A DNA stretch of 64,000 bases from Rhizobium sp. AAP43 (GTDB taxonomy: Bacteria > Pseudomonadota > Alphaproteobacteria > Rhizobiales > Rhizobiaceae): NCBI RefSeq assembly GCF_001296045.1, contig NZ_LJHS01000016.1, positions 92,086 to 156,085 of the forward strand. The letters run 5' to 3'. Under the pieces are notes generated by a model, which searched no databases, was not told the DNA's origin, and saw only the letters and a program-made list of their open reading frames with translations. Position 1 is the first letter of the stretch; each line of letters begins with the position of its first letter. Made by a program: the position numbers and the translations under genes. Below are positions 17,429 through 27,645 of the stretch, piece after piece.

Positions 17429-18442
17429 ATGATAAAGCCGGACCACCTTCTCCATCCGACACCCAGCGGGCTTTATTGCCCGCTGGGTGATTTTTATGTC
17501 GATCCGGTCCGTCCCGTTGAACGGGCACTCATCACCCATGGGCACTCCGACCACGCCCGCGCCGGCCACGCACATGTGCTCGCCACCCAACAAACGCTCG
17601 ACATTATGGCGATCCGCTATGGAGCGGATTTCTGTGGCACCTCACAGCGTGCCGCTTTCGGGGAGACCATCTCCGTCAACGGCGTGGCGGTGCGCTTTCA
17701 TCCAGCGGGCCATGTTCTGGGTTCGGCACAAATCGAGATCGAGGCGCAGGGAACCCGGATTGTGAATTCCGGCGACTACAAACGCGGGGCTGATCCGACC
17801 TGCGCGAGCTTTGAACCGGTGCCCTGCGATGTCTTCATCACCGAGGCGACCTTCGGTCTTCCCGTTTTTCACCATCCGGAGCCGAAACTGGAGATCCAGA
17901 AGCTGCTGACCTCGCTGCAACAGTTTCCAGAGCGCAGTCATCTGATCGGGGCCTATGCGCTGGGAAAGGCGCAGCGGGTGATCTCGCTGATCCGCCGCGG
18001 CGGCTACGAAAAGCCGATCTATATCCACGGCTCGATGGCAAAGCTTTGCGACTACTACACCGAGCAGGGTGTAGAGCTTGGAGAGCTGAGGCCTGCGACG
18101 ACGGAAGACAAGAAGTCGGGTCATCTCAAGGGCGCCGTGGTGATCGGTCCGCCTTCGGCCTTCAACGACCGCTGGGCGCGGCGTTTCGACGATCCGCTCG
18201 CAATCTTCGCCTCCGGCTGGATGATGGTGCGGCAGAGAGCCAAGCAGCGCGGTGTCGAGCTGCCACTGGTGATTTCCGATCACTGCGACTGGCCGGAACT
18301 GTTGGACACGATCCGCGAAGTCGGTCCGCAGGAGGTTTGGGTCACCCATGGGCGGGAGGAAGCGCTGGTGCGCTGGTGCGAACTTGAGGGCATCAAGGCA
18401 CGGCCGCTACATCTCGTCGGTTACGAAGACGAGGCAGACTGA
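17429..18442 (+). CDS. ligase-associated DNA exonuclease (MBL fold)
   Basis: This metallo-beta-lactamase-fold nuclease carries HGHSDH at residues 37-42, followed by further ligand segments (HPAGHVLGSAQIEI and NSGDYKRGADP) and a C-terminal beta-CASP-like part (YALGKAQRVISLI, ISDHCDWPELL, VWVTHGREEALV). These match the Exo component of a bacterial repair cluster that also encodes an ATP-dependent ligase, an Lhr-core helicase and an MPE phosphoesterase. The ligase starts one base after its stop codon. The gene begins only 39 bp after the DUF2177 gene in the same direction, so read-through from the rpoE operon is possible. Confidence 0.9.
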   Translation: MIKPDHLLHPTPSGLYCPLGDFYVDPVRPVERALITHGHSDHARAGHAHVLATQQTLDIMAIRYGADFCGTSQRAAFGETISVNGVAVRFHPAGHVLGSAQIEIEAQGTRIVNSGDYKRGADPTCASFEPVPCDVFITEATFGLPVFHHPEPKLEIQKLLTSLQQFPERSHLIGAYALGKAQRVISLIRRGGYEKPIYIHGSMAKLCDYYTEQGVELGELRPATTEDKKSGHLKGAVVIGPPSAFNDRWARRFDDPLAIFASGWMMVRQRAKQRGVELPLVISDHCDWPELLDTIREVGPQEVWVTHGREEALVRWCELEGIKARPLHLVGYEDEAD

Positions 18443-18443
18443 G

Positions 18444-20063
18444 ATGAAGGCCTTTGCCCGCCTCCTCGACCGCCTCGTGCTGACACCAAGCCGCAACGGC
18501 AAGCTGACGCTGCTGGTGGACTATTTCCGTGAGACCCGTGATCCTGATCGTGGCTATGCACTGGCCGCGCTCAGCGACGGTCTCGACATTAAGGGCGTGA
18601 AGCCGGCGCTACTGAAGGAATTGGTGCTGGAGCGGATGGACCCAATCCTGTTCCAGTATTCCTATGATTATGTCGGTGACCTTGCCGAGACCATCTCGCT
18701 CGTCTGGGAGCCGCAGGCGCTGGAGGCCGCAGGCGAGGAAGATCTCGAAAATCTATCAAAGATCGTCGAGCGCCTGCAGCGTCTGGGGCGCAACGAGACG
18801 CGCTCAGTCATGCGCGACCTCTTTGACAGGCTCGATACGTCAGAACGGTTCGCGCTAATCAAGCTCGTGACTGGAGGCCTTCGGATTGGCGTCTCGGCGC
18901 GCCTCACCAAACAGGCGCTGGCGCTCTATGGCGACAAGGATGTCGTTGACATCGAGAGCCTGTGGCATGGGCTGAAGCCGCCTTATACCGAGCTCTTCGC
19001 CTGGCTGGAAAATCGCGTCGAGAAACCTGTCTTGTCGACGCCGGCGATCTTCCATTCGGTGATGCTCTCGACACCGATCGAAGATAAAGATCTTCCCAAT
19101 CTCGATCCGAAGGATTTCGCTGCTGAATGGAAATGGGATGGCATCCGGGTGCAGCTATCCTGTTCTGGCGGTCGCAACCGGCTCTATTCGCGCTCCGGCG
19201 ACGATATCTCTGCTGCCTTTCCGGATATTGTCGAGGCAGCACGGTTTGAGGGCGTGATCGATGGGGAACTTCTCGTCGGCGGCACATCCCGCACCAATGC
19301 ACCGACGCGAACCTTTTCGGACCTGCAGCAGCGGCTCAATCGCAAGACGGTGACGACTAAGATGCTGGAGGACTATCCGGTCTTCATCCGCGCTTATGAC
19401 ATCCTGTTCGACGGTGACGCAGACGTTCGACCGGAGATCTTCCTCACGCGCCGCGATCGGCTTAGCGCACTGGTCGAGCGGCAGGAGCCGCGTCGCTTTG
19501 ACCTGTCGCCGCTCGTTTCCTTCTCGACCTGGGAGGAACTGGAACAGTTGCGCGCAGCCCCACCAGATCCCGTTATCGAAGGTGTGATGCTGAAGCGGCT
19601 GGACAGCAATTATCAGGCGGGACGTGCGAAGGGTCCGTGGTTCAAGTGGAAGCGGGATCCGATGAATGCCGATGCCGTGCTGATGTATGCGCAGCGCGGT
19701 CACGGCAAGCGCTCCAGCTACTATTCGGATTTCACCTTCGGGGTCTGGACGGCAATTCCCGGCGAAGGGGATGTTCTGGTCCCCGTTGGCAAGGCCTACT
19801 TCGGCTTCACCGACGAGGAACTGGAAGTGCTCGACCGCTTCGTTCGCAACAACACCACTGACCGATTTGGTCCAGTTCGAGCGCTCCGGGCGGAGCCGGA
19901 GTATGGCTTTGTTGTAGAAGTGGCCTTTGAAGGACTGGCACGTTCGACCCGGCATAAGTCAGGGGTGGCGATGCGCTTTCCTCGCATCGCCCGACTTCGT
20001 CAGGACAAAGTGCCGAAGGACGCAGACCGGCTTGAGACGCTGGTCTCGCTGATCGACAAGTAA
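18444..20063 (+). CDS. ATP-dependent DNA ligase (repair cluster type)
   Basis: This enzyme seals nicked DNA through a lysine-AMP intermediate. I chose the ATG at 18444, one base after the exonuclease stop, giving 539 residues; the longer frame is an overlap artefact. The N-terminal helical domain (1-200) is followed by the adenylation motif EWKWDGIR with Lys230, then RLYSRSGDDIS, VIDGELLV, EGVMLKRLDSNY and WFKWKRDP (motifs III-V), and an OB-fold C-terminus. This is the type annotated as cisplatin damage response ligase. The usual helicase and phosphoesterase partners are missing: glpK faces it 2 bp away. Confidence 0.93.
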   Translation: MKAFARLLDRLVLTPSRNGKLTLLVDYFRETRDPDRGYALAALSDGLDIKGVKPALLKELVLERMDPILFQYSYDYVGDLAETISLVWEPQALEAAGEEDLENLSKIVERLQRLGRNETRSVMRDLFDRLDTSERFALIKLVTGGLRIGVSARLTKQALALYGDKDVVDIESLWHGLKPPYTELFAWLENRVEKPVLSTPAIFHSVMLSTPIEDKDLPNLDPKDFAAEWKWDGIRVQLSCSGGRNRLYSRSGDDISAAFPDIVEAARFEGVIDGELLVGGTSRTNAPTRTFSDLQQRLNRKTVTTKMLEDYPVFIRAYDILFDGDADVRPEIFLTRRDRLSALVERQEPRRFDLSPLVSFSTWEELEQLRAAPPDPVIEGVMLKRLDSNYQAGRAKGPWFKWKRDPMNADAVLMYAQRGHGKRSSYYSDFTFGVWTAIPGEGDVLVPVGKAYFGFTDEELEVLDRFVRNNTTDRFGPVRALRAEPEYGFVVEVAFEGLARSTRHKSGVAMRFPRIARLRQDKVPKDADRLETLVSLIDK

Positions 20064-20065
20064 CG

Positions 20066-21559
20066 TCAGCGGTTGGTCAGGCAGCGTGAGACGCTGTCCT
20101 GCCAGCCAGCGATCGCGGCCTCCCGTTCGCTGACGTCCATGCCCGGCTCGAAGCGGCGATCGCGCTTCCAGGTCGCGGCAAAGCCCTTCTGGTCGGGCCA
20201 AAGGCCGGCGCGGGAGCCCGCGAGCCAGGCGGCACCGAGGACTGTGGTTTCCAGCACGACAGGACGATCGACGGGGGCAGCCAGGATGTCGGCGAGGCGC
20301 TGCATCGTCCAGTCGGAGGCGACCATGCCGCCATCGACGCGCAGCACCGTCTTTGACGCACTGCCATTCCAATCCTTCTTCATTGCCTCCAGGAGATCAT
20401 GGGTTTGGTAGGCGACGCTTTCGAGCACAGCACGAGCGAATTCGGCCGGACCCGTGCCACGCGTCAGTCCGAAGATCGCGCCCCGAGCATCGGCATCCCA
20501 ATGGGGCGCGCCAAGCCCGGTGAAAGCCGGGACCAGATAGACGCGCTGAAGCGGATCAGCCTTACTGGCCAGCGCGTCCGTCTCCGAGGCGACCTTGACG
20601 AAGCCCATTTGGTCGCGCAGCCATTGGACCGCGGCGCCGGCAATGAAGATCGAGCCTTCGAGGGCATAGGTCGTCTCGCCATTCAGGCGATAAGCGATGG
20701 TGGTGAGCAACCGGTTCGATGAGGTAACACGGTCCGTGCCGGTATTGAGCAAGGCGAAGCAGCCGGTGCCATAGGTGGATTTCATCATGCCCGGTTCGAA
20801 GCAGGCATTGCCGATAACGGCGGCCTGCTGGTCACCGGCGACGCCGAGGATCGGGATTGCAGCTCCAAGAACTGCGGCATCGGTGATGCCGAAGTCGTCG
20901 GCGCAGTTCTTGACCTCCGGCAACATGGCGCGCGGAATGTCGAGAATAGATAGAAGCTCGTCGTCGAAGCGGTTTTCGCCGATGTCATAGATCAAAGTGC
21001 GCGAGGCATTGGTCGCGTCGGTGGCATGGACCTTGCCGCCGGTCAATTTGAAAATTAGCCAGCTATCTATTGTTCCGAAGCAGATCTCACCCTGCTCGGC
21101 TCGCGACTTCAGGCCATCAATATTCTTTAGCAGCCAGGACAGCTTGGTCCCGGAAAAATACGGATCGAGCAGCAGCCCTGTCTTCTGCGTGAAGAGCGGC
21201 TCTAGCCCTTTGTGCTTAAGCTCATCGCAGAAGCGTGCGGTGCGGCGATCCTGCCAGACAATGGCGCGATGAACCGGAGTTCCTGTGGCTCTATCCCAGA
21301 CCGCGACAGTTTCACGCTGATTGGTAATGCCAATGGCAGTGATGTCTGTGATGGCAATCCTGGCAGCGGCGAGCGCTTTTTCGATGGTCGAGAGAACACT
21401 TTGCCAGATCTCATCAGCATCATGCTCGACCCAGCCGGAATCGGGGAAATGCTGGGTGAACTCCTGCTGTGCGACGCCCACGATATGCATCTCGTGATCG
21501 AAGATCATCGTCCGGGTGGAGGTGGTGCCCTGGTCGATGGCCAGAATGTAGCCGCTCAT
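20066..21559 (-). CDS. glpK: glycerol kinase
   Basis: Glycerol kinase phosphorylates glycerol to sn-glycerol 3-phosphate, trapping it in the cell. The 497-residue protein is collinear with the FGGY family: DQGTTSTR (residues 8-15), [57 protein letters not shown] and [24 protein letters not shown]. It is the last gene of the glp operon, 79 bp after glpV; an intercistronic hairpin lies between them. Confidence 0.97.
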   Translation of the reverse strand: MSGYILAIDQGTTSTRTMIFDHEMHIVGVAQQEFTQHFPDSGWVEHDADEIWQSVLSTIEKALAAARIAITDITAIGITNQRETVAVWDRATGTPVHRAIVWQDRRTARFCDELKHKGLEPLFTQKTGLLLDPYFSGTKLSWLLKNIDGLKSRAEQGEICFGTIDSWLIFKLTGGKVHATDATNASRTLIYDIGENRFDDELLSILDIPRAMLPEVKNCADDFGITDAAVLGAAIPILGVAGDQQAAVIGNACFEPGMMKSTYGTGCFALLNTGTDRVTSSNRLLTTIAYRLNGETTYALEGSIFIAGAAVQWLRDQMGFVKVASETDALASKADPLQRVYLVPAFTGLGAPHWDADARGAIFGLTRGTGPAEFARAVLESVAYQTHDLLEAMKKDWNGSASKTVLRVDGGMVASDWTMQRLADILAAPVDRPVVLETTVLGAAWLAGSRAGLWPDQKGFAATWKRDRRFEPGMDVSEREAAIAGWQDSVSRCLTNR

Positions 21560-21585
21560 TCGTCTGAAACTCCCTTATAGAAGAA

Positions 21586-21610
21586 GCCGGGGCGTAGATC
21601 CCGCCCCGGC
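21586..21610 (-). terminator. glpV-glpK intercistronic hairpin
   Basis: A perfect 9-bp stem, GCCGGGGCG (21586-21594) and CGCCCCGGC (21602-21610), lies between glpV and glpK. No clean T-run follows on the minus strand, so it more likely protects the highly expressed glpV mRNA and attenuates glpK than acts as a full terminator. Confidence 0.55.
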
Positions 21611-21638
21611 AGTTGTCAATTCAACAGAGCGGGCTCGC

Positions 21639-23360
21639 TTACTTCTGCCAGCTCTTGACCAGTTCGTCGTAGTTGACGGTGATCGGCTTTTCTTTTTCCT
21701 CGGCGATCTTCAGCTGCGGTGCCAGGTTGCCCTTGGCGACAGCGTCGGCATTCCACTCTTCGAGGGTCTTTTCCTCGGCAAGTGCCGGACCGATGTCACC
21801 CTGAACGCCTGCACGCTCAAGACGCTGCAGGACCTTTTCCTGCTCGGCGCAAAGCGAGTCCATGGCTTCCTGCGCGGTCTTTGCACCCGAGGATGCATCG
21901 CCGATCGCCTGCCACCACAGCTGTGCCAGCTTCGGATAGTCCGGGATGTTCGTGCCGGTCGGCGACCACTGGACGCGGGCCGGCGAACGGTAGAACTCGA
22001 TCAGACCACCGAGCTTCGGCGCACGGTCGGTGAACGACTTGTGCTGGATCGTCGATTCGCGGATGAGCGTCAGGCCAACCTGGCTCTTCTTCACGTCCAC
22101 GGTCTTTGAGGTGACGAACTGCGCATAGAGCCATGCGGCCTTGGCGCGGTCATCGGGGGTCGACTTCATCAGTGTCCAGGAGCCGACGTCCTGATAACCG
22201 AGCTTCATGCCGTCTTTCCAGTAGACGCCATGCGGGCTCGGCGCGAAGCGCCACTTCGGCGTGCCGTCGGCGTTGACGACGGCGAGGCCTTCCTTGACGA
22301 AGTCGGCCGTGAAGGCAGTGTAGGTGAACATCTGCTGGGCGACGTTGCCCTGGGCCGGCACCGGACCAGCTTCACCAAAGGTCATGCCCTGGGCTTCCGG
22401 CGGTGCATAGGCCTTCAACCAGTCGAGATACTTCTGAATGGCGTAGACCGAGGCCGGGCCATTGGTGTCTCCACCACGGGCGACGCAAGAGCCGACCGGC
22501 TGGGACTTTTCGTTGACCTTGATGCCCCATTCGTCGACGGGCAGACCGTTCGGCAGGCCCTTGTCGCCGTTGCCGGCCATGGAGAGCCAGGCATCGGTGA
22601 AGCGCCAGCCAAGCGACGGGTCCTTCTTGCCGTAGTCCATATGGCCGAAGACCTTCTTGCCGTCGATTTCGCGACCGGTGAAGAACTCGGCGATGTCTTC
22701 GTAAGCAGACCAGTTGACGGGAACGCCGAGGTCGTAGCCGTACTTCGCCTTAAAGTCGGTCTTGTTCTTCTCGTCGTTGAACCAGTCGTAGCGGAACCAG
22801 TAGAGGTTGGCGAACTGCTGGTCGGGGAGCTGGTAGAGGTCGCCATCCGGAGCGGTGGTGAACTTGGTGCCGATGAAGTCGTCGAGGTCGAGACCGGGAT
22901 TGGTGACGTCCTTGCCTTCATTGGCCATCCACTTGGTCAGCGAGCGGGCCTGCTGATAGCGCCAGTGGGTGCCGATCAGGTCCGAGTCGTTGACATAGGC
23001 GTCATAGATGTTCTCGCCCGACTGCATCTGGGTTTGCAGCTTTTCGACGACGTCGCCTTCGCCGATCAGGTCATGCGTGATCTTGATGCCAGTGATGGCC
23101 GTGAAGGCAGGTGCCAGGACCTTGGATTCATATTCGTGGGTGGCGATGGTCTCAGAGACCACCTTGATTTCCATGCCGGCAAAGGGCTTTGCCGCATCGA
23201 CGAACCACTGCAGTTCGGCTTCCTGAGCCGCACGGTCGAGCGTCGATAGATCGCCGATCTCCGTGTCCAGGAATTTCTTCGCCGCTTCCATGTCGGCGAA
23301 TGCAACGCCGGTCATGGCGAGAAGCATCGTCGCCGTCGTCGTTAAAAGGTGCTTTCGCAT
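21639..23360 (-). CDS. glpV: glycerol ABC transporter, substrate-binding protein
   Basis: This periplasmic protein captures glycerol for the GlpSTPQ importer. It starts with a signal peptide (MRKHLLTTTATMLLAMTGVAFA) and is unusually long for a binding protein at 573 residues, as in the GlpV family. The mature part begins with a helical segment before the bacterial extracellular solute-binding fold (MEIKVVSETIATHEYESKVLAPAF onward). Its place after the two ATPases, two permeases and the DUF2160 protein matches the Rhizobium leguminosarum glpSTPQUV operon. Confidence 0.92.
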   Translation of the reverse strand: MRKHLLTTTATMLLAMTGVAFADMEAAKKFLDTEIGDLSTLDRAAQEAELQWFVDAAKPFAGMEIKVVSETIATHEYESKVLAPAFTAITGIKITHDLIGEGDVVEKLQTQMQSGENIYDAYVNDSDLIGTHWRYQQARSLTKWMANEGKDVTNPGLDLDDFIGTKFTTAPDGDLYQLPDQQFANLYWFRYDWFNDEKNKTDFKAKYGYDLGVPVNWSAYEDIAEFFTGREIDGKKVFGHMDYGKKDPSLGWRFTDAWLSMAGNGDKGLPNGLPVDEWGIKVNEKSQPVGSCVARGGDTNGPASVYAIQKYLDWLKAYAPPEAQGMTFGEAGPVPAQGNVAQQMFTYTAFTADFVKEGLAVVNADGTPKWRFAPSPHGVYWKDGMKLGYQDVGSWTLMKSTPDDRAKAAWLYAQFVTSKTVDVKKSQVGLTLIRESTIQHKSFTDRAPKLGGLIEFYRSPARVQWSPTGTNIPDYPKLAQLWWQAIGDASSGAKTAQEAMDSLCAEQEKVLQRLERAGVQGDIGPALAEEKTLEEWNADAVAKGNLAPQLKIAEEKEKPITVNYDELVKSWQK

Positions 23361-23442
23361 AGTATCCTCCCTAAGGTTGCGATTGCAGATTCACCAGTCG
23401 TCTGGATGGCAGCCTCCCGCCGCCATCCGCCGTTGTCTTGCT

Positions 23443-23724
23443 CTATACGTAGCGAAATACGCCGATGGCGTAGACCACGGAGAGAGCGAGAGCCCACCAC
23501 AGGTTCGGCCCAACAAGGCCGAGCCAAGCGAGATGAATGAAGGCTGATCCGAGCAGCGAGACGAAGAGCCGGTCGCCGCGCGTGGTTTCGAAGCGCAGCA
23601 CCCCGACCCGCGGATTGCCGCCGGGCGAGACGTATTCCCAGATCGCCATCGACACGATGAGCGTCAGGATCGCGATGAAGAAGAGCGCCGTCGGAAGCGT
23701 CCAGGCCATCCATGTGAAGTTCAT
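23443..23724 (-). CDS. glpU: DUF2160 small membrane protein of the glycerol transporter
   Basis: This 93-residue protein has two predicted membrane helices (about residues 8-28 and 50-90). I chose the ATG at 23724 because GAGGAGG lies 5 nt upstream; the longer frame to 23754 overlaps the preceding permease gene. Its position between glpQ and glpV identifies it as GlpU of the rhizobial glycerol operon. Its role in transport is not established; it may be an accessory subunit. Confidence 0.85.
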   Translation of the reverse strand: MNFTWMAWTLPTALFFIAILTLIVSMAIWEYVSPGGNPRVGVLRFETTRGDRLFVSLLGSAFIHLAWLGLVGPNLWWALALSVVYAIGVFRYV

Positions 23725-23734
23725 CGACGCCTCC

Positions 23735-24553
<819 letters not shown>

Positions 24554-24566
24554 CGAGTGCGCCTCC

Positions 24567-25436
24567 TTACTGGCTCTTTGCGTCGCTGACGGTCATCACG
24601 GTGTAGAAGACCCATGACATCAGCAGGATGATCAAGAAATAGATGATGGACATGGCGGCTGCCGGACCGAGGTCGAACTGGCCGACGGCCATCTTGACGA
24701 GGTCGATCGACAGGAAGGTGGTGGAATTGCCGGGGCCACCGCCGGTGACGACGAAGGGTTCGGTGTAGATCATGAAGCTGTCCATAAAGCGGAGCAGCAC
24801 GGCGATCAGGAGTACGCGCTTCATCTTCGGCAGCTGGATATAGCGGAAGACCGAGAAGCGCGAAGCGCCGTCGATTTTGGCGGCCTGATAATAGGCATCC
24901 GGGATGGATACGAGGCCTGCATAGCAGAGCAGCACGACGAGGCTGGTCCAGTGCCAGACATCCATGGCGATCACCGTGATCCAGGCGTCGACCGGATCCT
25001 GGGTCAGATTGTAATCAATGCCCATGGCATTCAGCGTGTAGCCGAGAAGGCCGATGTCAACGCGCCCGAAGACCTGCCAGATGGTGCCGACGACGTTCCA
25101 CGGGATGAGCAGCGGCAAGGCCATCAGGACGAGGCAGACCGGCACGCCCAGCCCCTTCTTCGGCATGTTGAGCGCGATCAGGATGCCGAGCGGCACTTCG
25201 ATCGCGAGGATGATCATCGAGAAAATCAGGTTGCGGGCGAGCGCGTTCCAGAATCGGTCGGAGGAAAGGATCTCGGTGAACCAGTCAGTGCCGGCCCAGA
25301 AGAACTCGTTGTTGCCGAAGGTGTCCTGGACGGAATAGTTCACCACGGTCATCAGCGGGATGACGGCCGAGAAGGCCACCAGCAGCAGGACCGGAATGAC
25401 CATGAACCAGGCCCTGTTGTTCCAGGTCTTTTCCAT
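24567..25436 (-). CDS. glpP: glycerol ABC transporter, permease
   Basis: This is the MalF-type permease partner (289 aa) with six predicted helices, starting with WFMVIPVLLLVAFSAVIPLMTVVNYSV. The ATPase-contacting EAA loop is PDAYYQAAKIDGASRFSVFR (around residues 190-210). It starts 2 bp after glpT, so the two are translationally linked. Confidence 0.92.
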   Translation of the reverse strand: MEKTWNNRAWFMVIPVLLLVAFSAVIPLMTVVNYSVQDTFGNNEFFWAGTDWFTEILSSDRFWNALARNLIFSMIILAIEVPLGILIALNMPKKGLGVPVCLVLMALPLLIPWNVVGTIWQVFGRVDIGLLGYTLNAMGIDYNLTQDPVDAWITVIAMDVWHWTSLVVLLCYAGLVSIPDAYYQAAKIDGASRFSVFRYIQLPKMKRVLLIAVLLRFMDSFMIYTEPFVVTGGGPGNSTTFLSIDLVKMAVGQFDLGPAAAMSIIYFLIILLMSWVFYTVMTVSDAKSQ

Positions 25437-25438
25437 CG

Positions 25439-26509
25439 TCAGCCCTCCAGACCTACGCGCCAGGAATCGGCGAAGATGCCGATACCTGCGGGGTCGAACG
25501 TGATTTTCGGATCGGTAGGAACCTCGGCATTTTCAGAGACGACGATCGACAGCGGCTGGTCGCAGAAGCGGGCGCGCACGATCTTCTGGCGACCGATATC
25601 CTCGACCTTGGAGATCGTGACCGGCATGCCTTCGCGACCAAGCCGGATGAATTCGGGGCGGATGCCGAGTTCGATCTTCGCCTGGTTGCCGAGCTTCGGC
25701 GCACCGGGAAGCGCGATTGCCTGGTCGCCGACAGTTGCCGTTGCGCCGCTGACCTTGGCCGGCATCACATTCATGCCGGGGGAACCGATGAAGTAACCGA
25801 CAAAGGTGTGGCTGGGGCGCTCGAAGAGTTGGGCCGGCGTGCCGATCTGGACGATCTGGCCGTCATACATGACGACGACCTTGTCGGCGAAGGTGAGCGC
25901 TTCGGTCTGGTCGTGGGTGACATAGACCATGGTGAAGCCGGACTGGCGGTGCAGACGCTTGAGTTGCGAGCGCAGGACCCATTTCATATGCGGGTCGATG
26001 ACGGTCAGCGGTTCGTCGAAGAGGATGGCGTTCACGTCGGAGCGGACAAGGCCGCGGCCGAGCGAGATCTTCTGCTTCTGGTCGGCGGTCAACCCTTGTG
26101 CCCGCTTGCGGGCCATGGGCTGGAGATCGATCATGTCGAGGATCTCATTCACTCGACGACTGACCTGATCTTCTGGCACATGGCGATTGCGCAAGGGGAA
26201 GGCCAGATTGTCGAAGACGCTCATGGTGTCGTAGACGACCGGGAACTGGAAGACCTGGGCAATGTTGCGTGCCTGGGTCGGCAGATTGGTGACGTCGACG
26301 CCGTCGAACTCAATGCGGCCATCCGAGGGATGCAACAGGCCTGAGATGATGTTCAAAAGGGTCGTCTTGCCACAACCGGAGGGGCCGAGAAGCGCATAGG
26401 CGCCGCCGTCATCCCACTCGTGATGAACTTCCTTCAGGGCATAGTCGCCGGCAGCCCGGGCAGCCGGGGTGTAGGCGTGGCGGATATGGTCGAGATTGAT
26501 GCGCGCCAT
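25439..26509 (-). CDS. glpT: glycerol ABC transporter, ATPase with atypical signature motif
   Basis: This cytoplasmic ATPase (356 aa) energises glycerol import with GlpS. Walker A is GPSGCGKTT (about residue 42), the Q-loop VFQFPVVYD, Walker B ILFDEP and the switch histidine is present in VYVTHDQTEA. The ABC signature, normally LSGGQ, reads LTADQ (in RAQGLTADQKQKISLGRG), so both glycines are lost. The D-loop is TVID rather than SxLD. A TOBE-like C-terminal domain follows. GlpS has the reverse pattern. Confidence 0.92.
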   Translation of the reverse strand: MARINLDHIRHAYTPAARAAGDYALKEVHHEWDDGGAYALLGPSGCGKTTLLNIISGLLHPSDGRIEFDGVDVTNLPTQARNIAQVFQFPVVYDTMSVFDNLAFPLRNRHVPEDQVSRRVNEILDMIDLQPMARKRAQGLTADQKQKISLGRGLVRSDVNAILFDEPLTVIDPHMKWVLRSQLKRLHRQSGFTMVYVTHDQTEALTFADKVVVMYDGQIVQIGTPAQLFERPSHTFVGYFIGSPGMNVMPAKVSGATATVGDQAIALPGAPKLGNQAKIELGIRPEFIRLGREGMPVTISKVEDIGRQKIVRARFCDQPLSIVVSENAEVPTDPKITFDPAGIGIFADSWRVGLEG

Positions 26510-26521
26510 GTCAGTCCTCCC

Positions 26522-27601
26522 TCACGCTGCCAGTTCGGGCGAGACGCCGAGAGCGCGACCCTCGGCACCGAAGGCCATCAAGTGTCGGATGTCGACATAG
26601 ACGTCGATTTCCCGGTCGGGCTCGATGTCGTGGATGCCATGCTCCAGGCTAACCCAGCGAGCATTGCCATATTCGACATGGATGAAACTTTCCGAGCCGG
26701 CGATTTCCGAGACGAGGGTTCGTGCTCTCAGAGCAACCGATCCTGACGGAGCCGACAAGGAGAGATGGTGCGGGTGGAAGGCAACGGTGACGGGGCCGTC
26801 CGAGATGGCGGCCAGATGGGCGGGGACCGCAAGCACGGTCTGTCCGTCACGCTGAAACTGGGTGCCGCTCTTCACGACCTCAAGCGTGTTGAGCGGCGGA
26901 TCGGCGAAGATGCGGGCGGAAGCGAGATCCGCCGGCTTGCGGTAGACCGAGATGGTGCTGCCGAACTGCGTGATGCGGCCTTCGCTCAAGGTTGCGGTAT
27001 TGCCGCCAAGAAGCAGGGCTTCGGAGGGTTCGGTCGTTGCGTAGACGAAGATCGCGCCGGATTCGGCGAAGATCTTCGGTAGTTCTTCGCGCAATTCCTC
27101 GCGCAGCTTGTAGTCGAGATTGGCGAGCGGCTCGTCGAGCAGGACGAGATTGGCCTTCTTGACGATGGCGCGGGCGAGCGCCGTGCGTTGCTGCTGTCCT
27201 CCAGAGAGGCTGAGCGGCGTACGGTCGAGATAAGGTGTCAGGCGCAGCAGGTCGGCTGCCTTGCGGACTTCGCGGTCAATAGTGGCCGCGTCCTTGCCGG
27301 CAACGCGCATCGGCGAGGCGATGTTTTCGTAAACCGTCAGCGCCGGATAATTGATGAACTGCTGATAGACCATCGCGACGTTGCGCTTCTGGACGGGAAC
27401 AGCCGTAACGTCCGCGCCATCCACAACAATGCTGCCGGACGTCGGCTTGTCGAGCCCCGCCATAAGCCGCATCAATGACGTCTTTCCCGACAAGGTCGGG
27501 CCGAGCAGGACGTTGAGCGTTCCCCGCTTCAACGTCAGATCGGTCGGATGGATGTGATATCCCCCCGCGACCATTTTCGAGATATTTCGCAGTTCAAGCA
27601 T
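26522..27601 (-). CDS. glpS: glycerol ABC transporter, ATPase lacking the switch histidine
   Basis: This is the second ATPase of the glycerol importer (359 aa). I chose the ATG at 27601 because GAGGAAAA precedes it and family members begin MLELRNISK; the frame extends to 27634. Walker A is GPTLSGKTS, the signature is a perfect LSGGQQQR and Walker B is LVLLDEPLANLD. The H-loop, normally VTHDQ, reads VYATTEPSEAL, so the switch histidine is Thr. Combined with the altered GlpT signature, a heterodimer would have one fully conserved and one degenerate ATP site. Confidence 0.92.
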   Translation of the reverse strand: MLELRNISKMVAGGYHIHPTDLTLKRGTLNVLLGPTLSGKTSLMRLMAGLDKPTSGSIVVDGADVTAVPVQKRNVAMVYQQFINYPALTVYENIASPMRVAGKDAATIDREVRKAADLLRLTPYLDRTPLSLSGGQQQRTALARAIVKKANLVLLDEPLANLDYKLREELREELPKIFAESGAIFVYATTEPSEALLLGGNTATLSEGRITQFGSTISVYRKPADLASARIFADPPLNTLEVVKSGTQFQRDGQTVLAVPAHLAAISDGPVTVAFHPHHLSLSAPSGSVALRARTLVSEIAGSESFIHVEYGNARWVSLEHGIHDIEPDREIDVYVDIRHLMAFGAEGRALGVSPELAA

Positions 27602-27645
27602 TTTTCCTCGGGCCTCCTCCAAACCGTCGGTCATTCACGTCTGCA

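Noticed and set aside
22230..23249. 339-codon plus-strand frame opposite glpV
   Set aside because: It is a high-GC antisense shadow; glpV on the minus strand has a signal peptide, family match and operon context.
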